Both the position numbers and the translations under genes were made by a program. Shown piece after piece: positions 7,033 to 15,778 of a DNA stretch of 42,210 bases. Under the pieces are notes generated by a model that had not been told where the DNA came from, did not search any database, and saw only the letters and a program-made list of their open reading frames with translations. Each line of letters opens with the position of its first letter. Position 1 is the first letter of the stretch. The DNA is from a virus. The stretch spans positions 1-42,210 of IMG/VR virus record IMGVR_UViG_3300007352_000009. One strand, 5' to 3'.

Positions 7033-7372
7033 GGTGTGGCAGTGGTTGCTGGCGGTGATTCGCAAGTACCGGGTAGTGCGAGTGACGCCGCCTGCAATGG
7101 AGCCAGAAGACTTCTACCGGACGCTGAAGTCTCCACAGACGGATGCGTTCTTGGTGGCATTCGAGCAGCATTTGCGGACAAATGGCTCGATGGATCTTCG
7201 CCTCAATCGTATCAAGAAGTCGGATGGCCAAGAGGGATACTGGTACACGCTGGGGTATTGTAAAGCCCATCAAGATTTACTGGGCTTTATCAAACGAGCG
7301 CGGAGAGCAGAAGGAGCGCCGGAAGTGGCAGAGCGGGCAGTTAAACGAGGGGGAGTTGCACAGTGGGCGTAA
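7025..7372 (+). CDS. Hypothetical 115-aa protein after portal
   Basis: The start at 7025 overlaps the portal stop and follows a GAGG site; the frame is open further upstream only as a shadow of the portal gene. The N-terminus is basic and hydrophobic (MRKVWQWLLAVIRKYRVVRV), the middle holds DAFLVAFEQHLRTNGS, and the C-terminus is rich in Arg, Ala and Glu. No domain is recognised. It overlaps the next gene by 10 bases. Confidence 0.65.
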   Translation: MRKVWQWLLAVIRKYRVVRVTPPAMEPEDFYRTLKSPQTDAFLVAFEQHLRTNGSMDLRLNRIKKSDGQEGYWYTLGYCKAHQDLLGFIKRARRAEGAPEVAERAVKRGGVAQWA

Positions 7373-7893
7373 GTCACAAATTGCCGTATGGATCGTTGAT
7401 CCATCTTGGGACGGCGCTGAATCTTTCAAAGAGTGCCAATTTCAGCGAGTACGATAGCCGAGAGATTGGCCACATCCAGAATTTGCTGGTCGTGTTGGAT
7501 ATTGCGTCGGCGGATCGCACTGATGCGAACGAGACGTATGACTTCTATGTCACGACTCGTATAAAGCGTGGTGGATTGGTTTATGAATGGGACTTGATTC
7601 ATTTTCCGCAAATCGCTTCGACTGGAGCGAAGCAGTATGTGGCGATGCTGCAGCATAACTCTGGCATCGGTGGTCCGAACCGCGTGACTACGGCAGTGCC
7701 CGGCGTGTCTTCGTTGGAATCCGGCACGATGAAAGTGGATACCGCTGGGGCGGATCAGGGCGTGAAGACCTTGGCGGCTGGCAATATTCGCAATGGATGG
7801 TTTGGGCAGGAGCTTGGGCACTACTTGGTTGTGGGTGGCACGACTCCTGGCCCCGTAGTCTACAGTATTTACGTGTACGCCTTCCCTGAGTAA
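7363..7893 (+). CDS. Putative virion protein (beta-rich), 176 aa
   Basis: Starts with GTG at 7363, overlapping the previous gene. The sequence alternates hydrophobic and polar residues with many Gly, Thr and Val (NLLVVLDIASADR, YDFYVTTRIKRGG, GHYLVVGGTTPG), as in beta-sandwich decoration or minor head proteins. It sits between portal and scaffold. The exact role is not recognised. Confidence 0.65.
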   Translation: MGVSHKLPYGSLIHLGTALNLSKSANFSEYDSREIGHIQNLLVVLDIASADRTDANETYDFYVTTRIKRGGLVYEWDLIHFPQIASTGAKQYVAMLQHNSGIGGPNRVTTAVPGVSSLESGTMKVDTAGADQGVKTLAAGNIRNGWFGQELGHYLVVGGTTPGPVVYSIYVYAFPE

Positions 7894-7994
7894 GGCAACG
7901 TAATCCTTACAACGTATGTAAGTTTGTTGCGGTCTTGATCAAAGGCCCGCGTGCAATGTCGCATGTGGATAACCCGAAGAAGGAGAGACGAGTA

Positions 7995-8873
7995 GTGGAA
8001 GCAGTGATCGAAGGAAAGCCTGAGCAGCGCGTGATTGGCCCAGTAGACGAATCGGAGTTGCCTGAAGTGCGTGATACCGCGATTCGGGCGTCGTCGGCTC
8101 GGTATCGCGGAGCTGAGGCAGTGGAGGCGGAAGAGAAGGAAGAGCAGAAGAAAGCCGAGGAAGCCCCGAAAGGACAAGCTAAATCGGAAGAGCAGGTGCA
8201 GTCGGAGCTGCTGTTAGGGAAATTCAAGACGGTTGAGGAAATGGGCAAGTCGTATCAAGAGTTGGAGGCTCATGCGACACGGCTTGCACAGGAGATGGCG
8301 AGCCTGAAACAGCCTCAATCGCAGTCGTCGGACGAGGATGAACAGCTGGAGATTCCGAAAGAGCTGGAACAGGAATTGTTCGACAGTCCGAAGACGGCGG
8401 TAGCAAAGATCGTCGATTTGGCTGCGAAACATGCGGTGGGCAAAGTCAGGGGCGAGCAGAAAGCTAAGACTAAGGAACAGCAGGTCAAAGAAGTCCAAGG
8501 CTGGTTTGAGAAAGAATGCTCGGACTTGAAAGGCAACCGCGCAGCGGCATTGGCGATTGAAGGGTTGGCGTCGGAAGCAGAAGGTTCGACGTTGCTGGAG
8601 AAGTTTCAAAACGCGACGAAGACCTACCGAGAATTGGTGCAAGCGGCGAAAGTAGAAGCCGGCACGCAAGCTCGGGAAACGGCGTCAGAAACGCAACGAC
8701 AAGTGGATAGGGCGACGATGCCTGAAGGCAAAAAGGCGTCAGGTAACGGACGCAAGATTTGGAAAGCTTCTGATATTGAGTGGATGATGGAGCATGACAC
8801 GGCTCAATATCAGCGGCTGCAGAACGAGATCGTCAAGGCTCGGCAAGAAGGGCGAGTACGGGAAGACCTGTAA
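7995..8873 (+). CDS. Capsid scaffold protein
   Basis: Highly charged (Glu/Lys/Gln-rich), almost entirely helical with long coiled-coil stretches and a basic C-terminus, directly upstream of the coat gene: the classic profile of a phage scaffold that guides prohead assembly and is then lost. The frame is open from 7935. The GTG at 7995 has a strong AAGGAGA site, giving 292 residues; the ATG at 7956 is the alternative, with a weaker site. The function is inferred from position and composition; scaffolds conserve little sequence. Confidence 0.75.
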   Translation: MEAVIEGKPEQRVIGPVDESELPEVRDTAIRASSARYRGAEAVEAEEKEEQKKAEEAPKGQAKSEEQVQSELLLGKFKTVEEMGKSYQELEAHATRLAQEMASLKQPQSQSSDEDEQLEIPKELEQELFDSPKTAVAKIVDLAAKHAVGKVRGEQKAKTKEQQVKEVQGWFEKECSDLKGNRAAALAIEGLASEAEGSTLLEKFQNATKTYRELVQAAKVEAGTQARETASETQRQVDRATMPEGKKASGNGRKIWKASDIEWMMEHDTAQYQRLQNEIVKARQEGRVREDL

Positions 8874-8902
8874 CACGCAAGACTTGTAAGGAGCCTTGCC
8901 GA

Positions 8903-8922
8903 CAACGCTAAGGAGGGCGTTG
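8903..8922 (+). promoter_or_regulatory. Coat-gene ribosome binding site held in a hairpin loop
   Basis: CAACGC (8903-8908) and GCGTTG (8917-8922) form a perfect 6-bp stem whose 8-nt loop is TAAGGAGG, the full Shine-Dalgarno sequence, 4 bases before the coat ATG. Display in a loop could boost or time coat translation. Confidence 0.55.
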
Positions 8923-8926
8923 GGCA

Positions 8927-9829
8927 ATGGCTGCAGGAAATGTAACTACTACCACAGCTGCGAATTTTATTCCTGAGCTGTGGGGACCGGAGATTCGGTA
9001 TTTTCTCCGGAAGAAGTTGATCATGGCGAATTTGGTCAAGCGGATCAATTTCGTCGGGAAAGCGGGGGATACGCTTCATATCCCGGATCTGTCTGAGCTT
9101 GGTACGACTGCGAAGTCGGCTTCGACGGATGTAAGTTTTGAGACGTTCACTGAGACGAAGTTTGATCTCAACATCGACAAGCACTTCTACGCGGCGTTTA
9201 AAGTTGAAGACATCGCGGAAGTGCAGAGCTTCGCGGATCTCCGGGCGGAATATACCCGCTCGGCTGGGTACGCGATGGCTCGCAAGATCGACTCGACGTT
9301 GCACGATCTGCAGTCTTCGATGACGCGAGTCATCGGAGGCGACGGTAGCACGTCGTGGTCTGCGAGCGCCGCTTCTAACGCGGGCAATGGGACGGATCTG
9401 ACCGAAGAGGGTCTTCGGAATGCGTTGGAGACTTTGGATCTGGCGGATGTCCCGAAAGAGGATCGCTACCTCGTGATCAATCCTCGGCAGCTGAACGTGC
9501 TGCGTGGGATTGCTCGGCTGAGCGAGATGCAGACGGTCGGTTTTTCGAGCCCGCTGGTGAGCGGCATGTTCGAGATGCCGGTCTTCGGGTTGCGTGTTCT
9601 GGTGACGACCAATACCGCCACGATTACGGCGGACGACACGACCACGGATTATGACGCGAATCTCCTGTTTCACAAGGATGCGATGATCCTGGCGATGCAG
9701 AAGGGTGTTCGCACTCAGGCGCAGTATTTTGTGGACAGCCTGGCGTGGAAGGTGGTCGTAGACGCAATTTGGGGCGTGGGGCTGTATCGCTCTAATCATG
9801 CGTTGGTGCTGGTCACGCCGCAAGCGTAA
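8927..9829 (+). CDS. Major capsid (coat) protein
   Basis: 300 residues. The N-terminal ANFIPELWGPEIRYFLRKKL, the segment on GDTLHIPDLSELGTT, and the FDLNIDKHFYAAFKVEDIAEV stretch are typical of HK97-fold coat proteins of short-tailed phages. It follows the scaffold, has the strongest-looking ribosome binding site in the arm, and is followed at once by a terminator, as expected for the most abundant virion protein. Confidence 0.9.
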   Translation: MAAGNVTTTTAANFIPELWGPEIRYFLRKKLIMANLVKRINFVGKAGDTLHIPDLSELGTTAKSASTDVSFETFTETKFDLNIDKHFYAAFKVEDIAEVQSFADLRAEYTRSAGYAMARKIDSTLHDLQSSMTRVIGGDGSTSWSASAASNAGNGTDLTEEGLRNALETLDLADVPKEDRYLVINPRQLNVLRGIARLSEMQTVGFSSPLVSGMFEMPVFGLRVLVTTNTATITADDTTTDYDANLLFHKDAMILAMQKGVRTQAQYFVDSLAWKVVVDAIWGVGLYRSNHALVLVTPQA

Positions 9830-9842
9830 GGAAAGGAAGGTT

Positions 9843-9874
9843 CCCGAGGGAGCAGTAGCCCCTCGGGGCTTTCT
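9843..9874 (+). terminator. Intrinsic terminator after the coat gene
   Basis: CCCGAGGG (9843-9850) pairs perfectly with CCCTCGGG (9860-9867) around a 9-nt loop, then GCTTTCT. The T-run is short, so termination is probably partial. That would lower expression of the adaptor, nozzle and fibre genes relative to coat. Confidence 0.75.
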
Positions 9875-9876
9875 GT

Positions 9877-9951
9877 AATTCCCTAATGAATGACCTGGTG
9901 ACAGGGCGACATAGTGAAACGAGGGGAGCCGGCCAGCTTCGTTAGGGAATT
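9877..9951 (+). ncRNA. Long stem-loop between coat and adaptor genes
   Basis: AATTCCCTAATGAA (9877-9890) pairs with TTCGTTAGGGAATT (9938-9951) over 14 positions with one G-U pair. Inside, CTGG (9894-9897) can pair with CCAG (9933-9936). No gene uses this interval. It may be an RNA processing signal, a structured leader for the next gene, or the trace of a mobile insertion. It does not match any RNA family I can name. Confidence 0.4.
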
Positions 9952-9986
9952 TCAGAAGGCAGTAACCGCGCAATGGAGGCGCAATA

Positions 9987-10628
9987 GTGACACGACAGCA
10001 ATTGATGGATCGCTGCTTGGAAACGGTTGGCGATTCGACGCTCACAACTCAAGCTTCTGAATGGTTGGATAACATCCTACTTGAGATTGATGGACTTGGT
10101 TATTGGCGCTTCAACGAAGACACAGACACAATTACGACAGTAGACAGCATAGGAGACTACGCGCAGCCTGCGTCGTATAGCAAGGGCCTGATTATTACTC
10201 CGGGCACAATCGGCAAGCCTCTCGATCAAGTATCACTTCACACGTTGCTTGATGCGCGATCAGACAGTGCGACAGGCACGCCCACGATGTTTGCTCTCTT
10301 TAACGGGCGAGTCTACGTTTATCCAACTCCGGTTACAGGCTCGTTGCCTGTGCTGCAGTGCTATTTCTACGAGCAGATTACGTTGCCGACTGATAGCGTG
10401 ACAGACATTGAAACATTGGTAGGCATCAAGAAGAAATGGCACAAGTACCTGCTGGACGGCATGATTGCACAGGGGTTGAAGCACATCGACGATGAGCGGC
10501 AGGGTGAAGCCCAAGCACTGTGGGATCAAGACAAGGTGATTATGATGGCGGATAACGAGGAATTTGTCACGCCCCGAGAGAAGGAAATGGACCGGCCTAC
10601 TGAGGTAATTAAGCCGAGGGAACAATAA
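9987..10628 (+). CDS. Head-tail adaptor protein (gp11-like)
   Basis: 213 residues, GTG start behind GGAGG. The opening MTRQQLMDRCLETVGD and the helical N-terminus ending in WLDNILLEIDGLGYW, followed by a beta-rich centre and C-terminal helices, fit the adaptor proteins that bind below the portal in short-tailed phages. The position after coat supports this. Assignment is by pattern and gene order. Confidence 0.65.
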   Translation: MTRQQLMDRCLETVGDSTLTTQASEWLDNILLEIDGLGYWRFNEDTDTITTVDSIGDYAQPASYSKGLIITPGTIGKPLDQVSLHTLLDARSDSATGTPTMFALFNGRVYVYPTPVTGSLPVLQCYFYEQITLPTDSVTDIETLVGIKKKWHKYLLDGMIAQGLKHIDDERQGEAQALWDQDKVIMMADNEEFVTPREKEMDRPTEVIKPREQ

Positions 10629-10631
10629 GAC

Positions 10632-11501
10632 ATGGCTGCACCATCTGCACCGACACAAGCCAGCTTAATTCGGGAAGCCCTCAACGAGTCGAATTCTATT
10701 GAGAAGTACGCCCGGGCTCGGGACGAGTGGTTTCCGCAGATTTTGCGTGACGTGGCCAGCCGTCGAGACTGGAAAGCGCTTGAAGCCACAGCTGTGATCT
10801 TGCTGACGGAGAACAAGGTGACGGCGAGTCTGCCGTCTGACTACTCGCGTTGGATTCGTTTCGTACTGTATTACGGGCACGATGGTCTGATGCAAACCGG
10901 CAGTGTTAGCTCGTTCACGCTTGCGGCTGATGAAGATGTGACGGAAGCAGACGCCGAAGGGCGTTACATTATTACGACTAGCGGGACAGGCGCGAGCCAG
11001 TACCGGGTAATTTCATCGTATAACGATTCAACGAAAGTCGGATCTCCTGATTCGAATTTTACGACGGGGGTTGCAGCGAGTACGGGCTATGTGATCGGTA
11101 CGACGCAACGAGAGCTGGGCTTGGCCTTTTGGGAAGACCGAGAATTGAATAACAAGCCTGGCATTCCAGACTCGTGGTCGGAATTCAATAAAGAGATCGT
11201 CTTCAATTGTCCGCCCGATGACACGGGAATGGCTGGGCTGCTCGACTACTACATCGACATTGATTTGCTGGATTTAAGTAGTGCAGAGATGACTGACATC
11301 TATTACCGATGGCGGCTGATCCTACATTGGGGTCTGTGTTATCGGGCCTGGCTTGAGCGGGGTGACGGTCGGGCGGTGAAGGCAGAAGCTGACTATGAAC
11401 GAGCGATTTTGACGGCGGCAAAGCTGGATGAGCGGCAGCGTCGTGGACGACGCACGATGAAGTTTACATCTGGCGGCGGTTTGCCGGTACATGGGATTTA
11501 A
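10632..11501 (+). CDS. Second adaptor-like / head-completion protein
   Basis: 289 residues. The N-terminal half (SLIREALNESNSIEKYARARDEWFPQILRDVASRRDW) is helical like the preceding adaptor, followed by a beta-rich inserted region (about 95-165) and a C-terminal helical bundle ending in basic residues (RQRRGRRTMKF). It probably forms another ring of the neck or tail. Start 3 bases after the previous stop. No precise homologue can be named. Confidence 0.55.
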   Translation: MAAPSAPTQASLIREALNESNSIEKYARARDEWFPQILRDVASRRDWKALEATAVILLTENKVTASLPSDYSRWIRFVLYYGHDGLMQTGSVSSFTLAADEDVTEADAEGRYIITTSGTGASQYRVISSYNDSTKVGSPDSNFTTGVAASTGYVIGTTQRELGLAFWEDRELNNKPGIPDSWSEFNKEIVFNCPPDDTGMAGLLDYYIDIDLLDLSSAEMTDIYYRWRLILHWGLCYRAWLERGDGRAVKAEADYERAILTAAKLDERQRRGRRTMKFTSGGGLPVHGI

Positions 11502-11504
11502 GCG

Positions 11505-13079
11505 ATGGGGATGAAGGGCGTTACGCACAGCCTCCTTCTGGACCGGGGAGGCTTTCAGTTTCCACAGAATATCGACGTGGCTGCTGAGACGGCTATGATG
11601 GACCCCACCCGCAATATCATCTTTGTAGATGGTGGACGCCAAAAACGTCGAGGGACGACGCACTCTGTCACGGCTCCCGACAATGGTTTTCTGCAGGTGG
11701 TATTGCCATACAAGAAGCTTGATGGGACGACGTATTTGATGGGTGTAACGGACGTAGGCAATGCCTATGATCTGTTGACGGGCACGGCGAAAGGTACGTA
11801 CGCCGCAGCCAATAACCCGGTTTCCGGTGTTGTGTTCAATGATACGGCGTATATCACATGCGTGGAAGCGACACCGAGGAAGTCCACAGGCGGCTCGTTC
11901 GCGGCACTCTCGAATATTCCGACTGACTGGGGTATGGTAGGCCCGAAGCAATTTCTGATTCGACGCGCAGGCAATAGCAATCGGCTCGTCGCTATCGGCG
12001 TTCCTGGCCATGAGAACGAAGTGTATTACTCTGACGCAGACTCAGATGATTTTTCTGATGTGAACGTGGAGATTGTGTCTGTCGAAGTTGGAGAAGCCGG
12101 CGGGTTAATTGGCGGGGTGGAATTTGGGAATCGGTTGATTGTGTTCTCGAAGACGCAGGCATTCATTATCGACGACTCAGATGCTACTCCGGCGAATTGG
12201 ACGTGGGACCGGGCGCAGTGGACAGGCGGGGCTGAGTACTGGCGGTTGATTTGTCGCACACAGAATGACCTATTTGCAATGGTCGGTGAGGGCGACATTT
12301 ATAGCGTGGTGACGGCGCAAGAATACGGAGACTACCGGGCGGCATCGGTGGCTCGTCCGGCTTGGGTACATCGGTGGATTAAAGACAACATCGACTTGAC
12401 GAGATTGGACGAGGCGCATTCGGTCTACGATCCTGAATTGCGCTGTGTCTATTGGTTTCTTCCTCGGGACGGCTCGTCGTTTGTCGATATGGCGCTGCTG
12501 TATTTCATCGACCGTCCGGCTGAAGAGGCGTGGATGCTGCAGGATAATCTCGCGTCAGACTCAGGTTTCCGGGCGACATGCTCTGCGTACGGGCAAGTGC
12601 CGTCCGAGTCATTCTCTCGTGTATTGACAGGTGGCCCGGTTGGCAAAGTCTGGTATCTCAACTCTGATGAGTCGCTGTTATCTGACGACAGTGCTGATTA
12701 TGAAGCTGGCTTTTCAACAACGCATTTGCACCAGGGAAATCCGAGATCCAGAAAGCGATACAAGTATGGCCATGTGCTTTCGGTGGTTGAAGGTGACTTC
12801 GAGCTGGAAATTGACATTTATGTGGACGGGATTTACAAAACCACGAAGTCAGTCAGCCTCGGTACGGAGGCCGGCTCGTATGGTTCTGGATTGTATGGTA
12901 CAGCAACATATGGCGGTGACGATTATTTGATTGCAGATTTCCCGATCAACTACATCGGCACTCGGCTGCAGTATCGTGTGCGGAATAACAATGCCGGCGA
13001 AGACTTCTTTGCGGCACGGTTGATGACAGATTTCAAGGAGCTGGGGTTGCGGCCCCTGAGTACCATTGCCAACCGATAA
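11505..13079 (+). CDS. Tail hub/nozzle (P22 gp10-like stabilisation protein)
   Basis: 524 residues, beta-rich throughout, with repeated blades such as FNDTAYITC, NRLIVFSKTQAFIIDD and NDLFAMVGEGDIYSV. This beta-propeller-like pattern, together with the place after two adaptors and before the fibre, fits the nozzle that closes the channel in P22- and T7-like phages. Near the C-terminus a Gly/Tyr/Thr-rich loop (SYGSGLYGTATYGGDDY) is typical of these proteins. It overlaps the next gene by 14 bases. Confidence 0.75.
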   Translation: MGMKGVTHSLLLDRGGFQFPQNIDVAAETAMMDPTRNIIFVDGGRQKRRGTTHSVTAPDNGFLQVVLPYKKLDGTTYLMGVTDVGNAYDLLTGTAKGTYAAANNPVSGVVFNDTAYITCVEATPRKSTGGSFAALSNIPTDWGMVGPKQFLIRRAGNSNRLVAIGVPGHENEVYYSDADSDDFSDVNVEIVSVEVGEAGGLIGGVEFGNRLIVFSKTQAFIIDDSDATPANWTWDRAQWTGGAEYWRLICRTQNDLFAMVGEGDIYSVVTAQEYGDYRAASVARPAWVHRWIKDNIDLTRLDEAHSVYDPELRCVYWFLPRDGSSFVDMALLYFIDRPAEEAWMLQDNLASDSGFRATCSAYGQVPSESFSRVLTGGPVGKVWYLNSDESLLSDDSADYEAGFSTTHLHQGNPRSRKRYKYGHVLSVVEGDFELEIDIYVDGIYKTTKSVSLGTEAGSYGSGLYGTATYGGDDYLIADFPINYIGTRLQYRVRNNNAGEDFFAARLMTDFKELGLRPLSTIANR

Positions 13080-13479
13080 ATCAAGTTATGTGACGTTCGA
13101 TGAATATGGACTCGCAGAGATCCGGTGCATGGATTGCGGCGTGCCAATGAAACGCCGGGTGCTACGAAAACAGGCCATTGTAGACGAAAAGAAGAACCTG
13201 CTTGGATATGTCACTGACGAAGCTGGAAACCGAGTGGTCGTTCCAATCTTGGTACGGACTCGTCACTTTCACGAGCAGAAAGTCTCAACCGGATCAAACT
13301 CGTTCGCAAGAATCTTCCGCTGCAAGGAATGCAGTAGTGTACCGGTGGACAAGGATAAGTTGACGCGGCAAATCAAGCTGGCATGGGTTGAGGAAATGAC
13401 GTTTGCAGGGAAGTCGCTATCAGATAAGAAGCGGCATTTGAAGGCGAATGAGCGTATGGCGGTAAGGGGAATCCTGTAA
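13066..13479 (+). CDS. Zinc-ribbon protein of unknown role, 137 aa
   Basis: Two CxxC pairs (C21/C24 and C86/C89) bracket a beta-rich centre, suggesting one zinc ribbon; the C-terminal 45 residues are basic helix (SDKKRHLKANERM). It starts with TTG at 13066, inside the nozzle gene, and its stop overlaps the fibre ATG (TAATG). Inclusion in the tail block suggests a virion or assembly role; not recognised. Confidence 0.6.
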   Translation: MPTDKSSYVTFDEYGLAEIRCMDCGVPMKRRVLRKQAIVDEKKNLLGYVTDEAGNRVVVPILVRTRHFHEQKVSTGSNSFARIFRCKECSSVPVDKDKLTRQIKLAWVEEMTFAGKSLSDKKRHLKANERMAVRGIL

Positions 13480-15263
13480 TGGGCGGCAATTACTCGTTAG
13501 TTGAAACAGTAGTGACCGGACAGACGATTACAGCGGCTGAACGGAACACGGAGCACCAAAACCACATTGATAATGCTACACCGTCCGGGTGTGACGATTA
13601 TTCAGCAACCGTGACGGAAATGCGGACGGTCACAGACCCCTACCCGGCTTCGTCTGAGTCTCAGGCCACGTCGTTGGCTGGTGAGTTAGAGCGCATTCGC
13701 TATCTGATCAAGCAAATTACTGGTGAAGCACAGTGGTACATTGATCCCGAGTCGGCGCTGACGGGTTATCGCCTTGAGTCAGCCGACCACTCGCATCAGT
13801 CAACTGGAGCGCAGGCCGGCACGTTAGATCACGGTCTTGCGACGACCGGACTGACGGACGATGACCACACGCAGTATGCGCTGTTAGCGGGAAGAGCGAC
13901 AGGGCAGGTGATTTTTGGCGGCACAGCAGCCAGCGAAACATTGACGTTGAAATCAACGTCACACGCTACCAAAGGCAAAGTCATTTTCGGCAATGCTGGT
14001 ACGACAGCCTACGATGAAGTCAACGAGCGATTTGGTATAGGTACGGCGTCTCCTTCAACTGTTATAGAGGCATCTAGGGCCGGCAGTCTTGCAGTACGTG
14101 CTACTAATTTGTCTACGTCTTCGTACGCTGAATTAGGAGAGGATGCGACTGGAGCTTATGTTGAAGCTTCTAATAGTAAACCGCTGCGTTTTTATACCGG
14201 AGTTGCAGAACGGTGGAGAATTGATGCAAATGGTCATTTAATTGGCGGGGATGATAACACCTACGACATCGGCGCTTCTGGTGCTACTCGTCCCCGCACA
14301 CTATATCTCGGGACGAGTGCTTTTGTGCCGACAATTACTGGTAGTGAGTCGGCCAGCGGCACGCTAACGCTGAAGTCTACGTCTGATGCAACTAAAGGCA
14401 AAGTGATCTTTGGTGCCGCAGGCACCACAGCCTACGATGAAGTCAATGAGCGGTTCGGCATTGGTACTGCATCTCCTACTACACCATTGCACGTGGAGAG
14501 TGCCACAGGAATTATTAAACTTGTTTCTTCTACCGGAACGAATAGTGCCCGTGTTCAAATTGAGAATACGGGCGGCGCACTATATGTGGGGAGAGAATCA
14601 AGTTCAGGTGGCGCTTTATTTACTTCTTCTGCCGCCTATAGTGGCGTCATTGGAGTAGCATCAGCTCACGCTTTTGAGTTGGCGACTACTGGAGTTTCAC
14701 GATGGAAAATTTCGTCCAGTGGGCATTTGCTTGGAGTTGTTGACAATACTTACGATATTGGTGCTCCCGGTGCCACTCGCCCTCGCAATGTATACATTGC
14801 CGGGAATCTTGTAGTGGGCGGGACAATTTCTGGTGCTACGGCAATACCGACTCCTGGTGTTGATACATCAGCCAGAGACGTGACAGCCTGGACGACGACA
14901 GAGACTGATTTAATCACTTTAGGCTCAGTAACAGTTGCGACTGGTGATATTATTCAGTTGCATTTGTTTATGCAGGCAACTGGAGCAGCCACGACGACAT
15001 GGCTTCAGACAAGGATTCGTCAATCAGCTGGCACAGCGGTGGTTAGATATGTCACCAGCTCTTCAACGGCATTAAGTGGCACTTCAAATACGCTTTGGAC
15101 AGATATTGCATCAAGTGGTATCCCGATTGGTGGACCAATGACGCTGCTGTTGAAATGCGCGACTGGCGGCACACTAACTCTAGTTATCTCGGCATGGTGC
15201 GGAACAGCAAACTGTTCGGCATCTAATATCGAAGCCCGACTGATTGCGTACGGGACAGCGTAA
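13479..15263 (+). CDS. Tail fibre with duplicated beta modules
   Basis: 594 residues. The N-terminal ~140 residues probably attach to the tail. The middle contains two copies each of two modules: LTLKSTS-ATKGKVIFG-AGTTAYDEVNERFGIGTASP (about 155-191 and 296-333), and RW-I-GHL-NTYDIG-GATRPR (about 245-277 and 407-438). Such repeats form trimeric beta-prism or helix shafts. The last ~130 residues (Thr/Ser/Ala-rich, starting near TAWTTTETDLI) form a beta-sandwich that could bind host receptors. Confidence 0.8.
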   Translation: MGGNYSLVETVVTGQTITAAERNTEHQNHIDNATPSGCDDYSATVTEMRTVTDPYPASSESQATSLAGELERIRYLIKQITGEAQWYIDPESALTGYRLESADHSHQSTGAQAGTLDHGLATTGLTDDDHTQYALLAGRATGQVIFGGTAASETLTLKSTSHATKGKVIFGNAGTTAYDEVNERFGIGTASPSTVIEASRAGSLAVRATNLSTSSYAELGEDATGAYVEASNSKPLRFYTGVAERWRIDANGHLIGGDDNTYDIGASGATRPRTLYLGTSAFVPTITGSESASGTLTLKSTSDATKGKVIFGAAGTTAYDEVNERFGIGTASPTTPLHVESATGIIKLVSSTGTNSARVQIENTGGALYVGRESSSGGALFTSSAAYSGVIGVASAHAFELATTGVSRWKISSSGHLLGVVDNTYDIGAPGATRPRNVYIAGNLVVGGTISGATAIPTPGVDTSARDVTAWTTTETDLITLGSVTVATGDIIQLHLFMQATGAATTTWLQTRIRQSAGTAVVRYVTSSSTALSGTSNTLWTDIASSGIPIGGPMTLLLKCATGGTLTLVISAWCGTANCSASNIEARLIAYGTA

Positions 15264-15265
15264 TT

Positions 15266-15778
15266 ATGAGTACAACGTGGCCTATTGCTTTGAAGCATGT
15301 CTTGAAATATGAGGGCGGCTTCGTGAATCATCCGCAAGACCCTGGAGGGGCAACCAATCTCGGTATCACAGATCGGCGTGACGGCAAGGTTGACGGCATG
15401 GTAGATGTCGATGGTAACGGCTCTGGAGATGTCGCTATTCGCAATCTCACGGCAGAGCAGGCTGGAGAGATTTATCGTCGAGAGTACTGGGCGCCGTCTG
15501 GTTGCGACGATCTTCCGGCAGGCTTCGACGTATGCGTATTTGACGCAGCGGTGAATTGCGGAGTGCGGAGAGCCCGAGGCTGGAAGTTGCTGGTAGAAGC
15601 TAGCATGACGAAGTTGAATGTAGAGCAGATGATCTGCGAGTACATGGCGGCACGGAGAGCGTACTATCGTACTCGACCCCACTTTCCGACATTCGGCAAG
15701 GGGTGGTTCAACCGATGTGATCAGGTGGAACGACTCTGCCTGAGTTTGGCAAAGGAAGCACAGAGCAATGGCAATTAA
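15266..15778 (+). CDS. Endolysin, glycoside hydrolase 108-type muramidase
   Basis: 170 residues. The start contains the signature YEGGFVNHPQDPGGATNLGIT, with Glu16 as the likely catalytic acid; further on come YRREYWAPSGCDDLPAGFD and FDAAVNCGVRRA, and a peptidoglycan-binding-like end (FGKGWFNR). It should cut the glycan backbone of the host wall at lysis. There is no signal peptide, so release depends on a holin, probably the protein at 20863. It lies 3 bases after the fibre stop and overlaps the next gene by 11 bases. Confidence 0.88.
   Translation: MSTTWPIALKHVLKYEGGFVNHPQDPGGATNLGITDRRDGKVDGMVDVDGNGSGDVAIRNLTAEQAGEIYRREYWAPSGCDDLPAGFDVCVFDAAVNCGVRRARGWKLLVEASMTKLNVEQMICEYMAARRAYYRTRPHFPTFGKGWFNRCDQVERLCLSLAKEAQSNGN

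Noticed and set aside
9877-9951. Hammerhead ribozyme, because of CTAATGA and GAAAC
   Set aside because: The CTGATGA core has a mismatch, and the three required stems do not form around the motifs; a simple long stem explains the sequence better.
8810-10045. 411-codon open frame on the minus strand
   Set aside because: It lies antisense across the coat gene, is rich in Arg and His, has no ribosome site or domain, and covers the terminator; it is a shadow of the coat gene's codon use.
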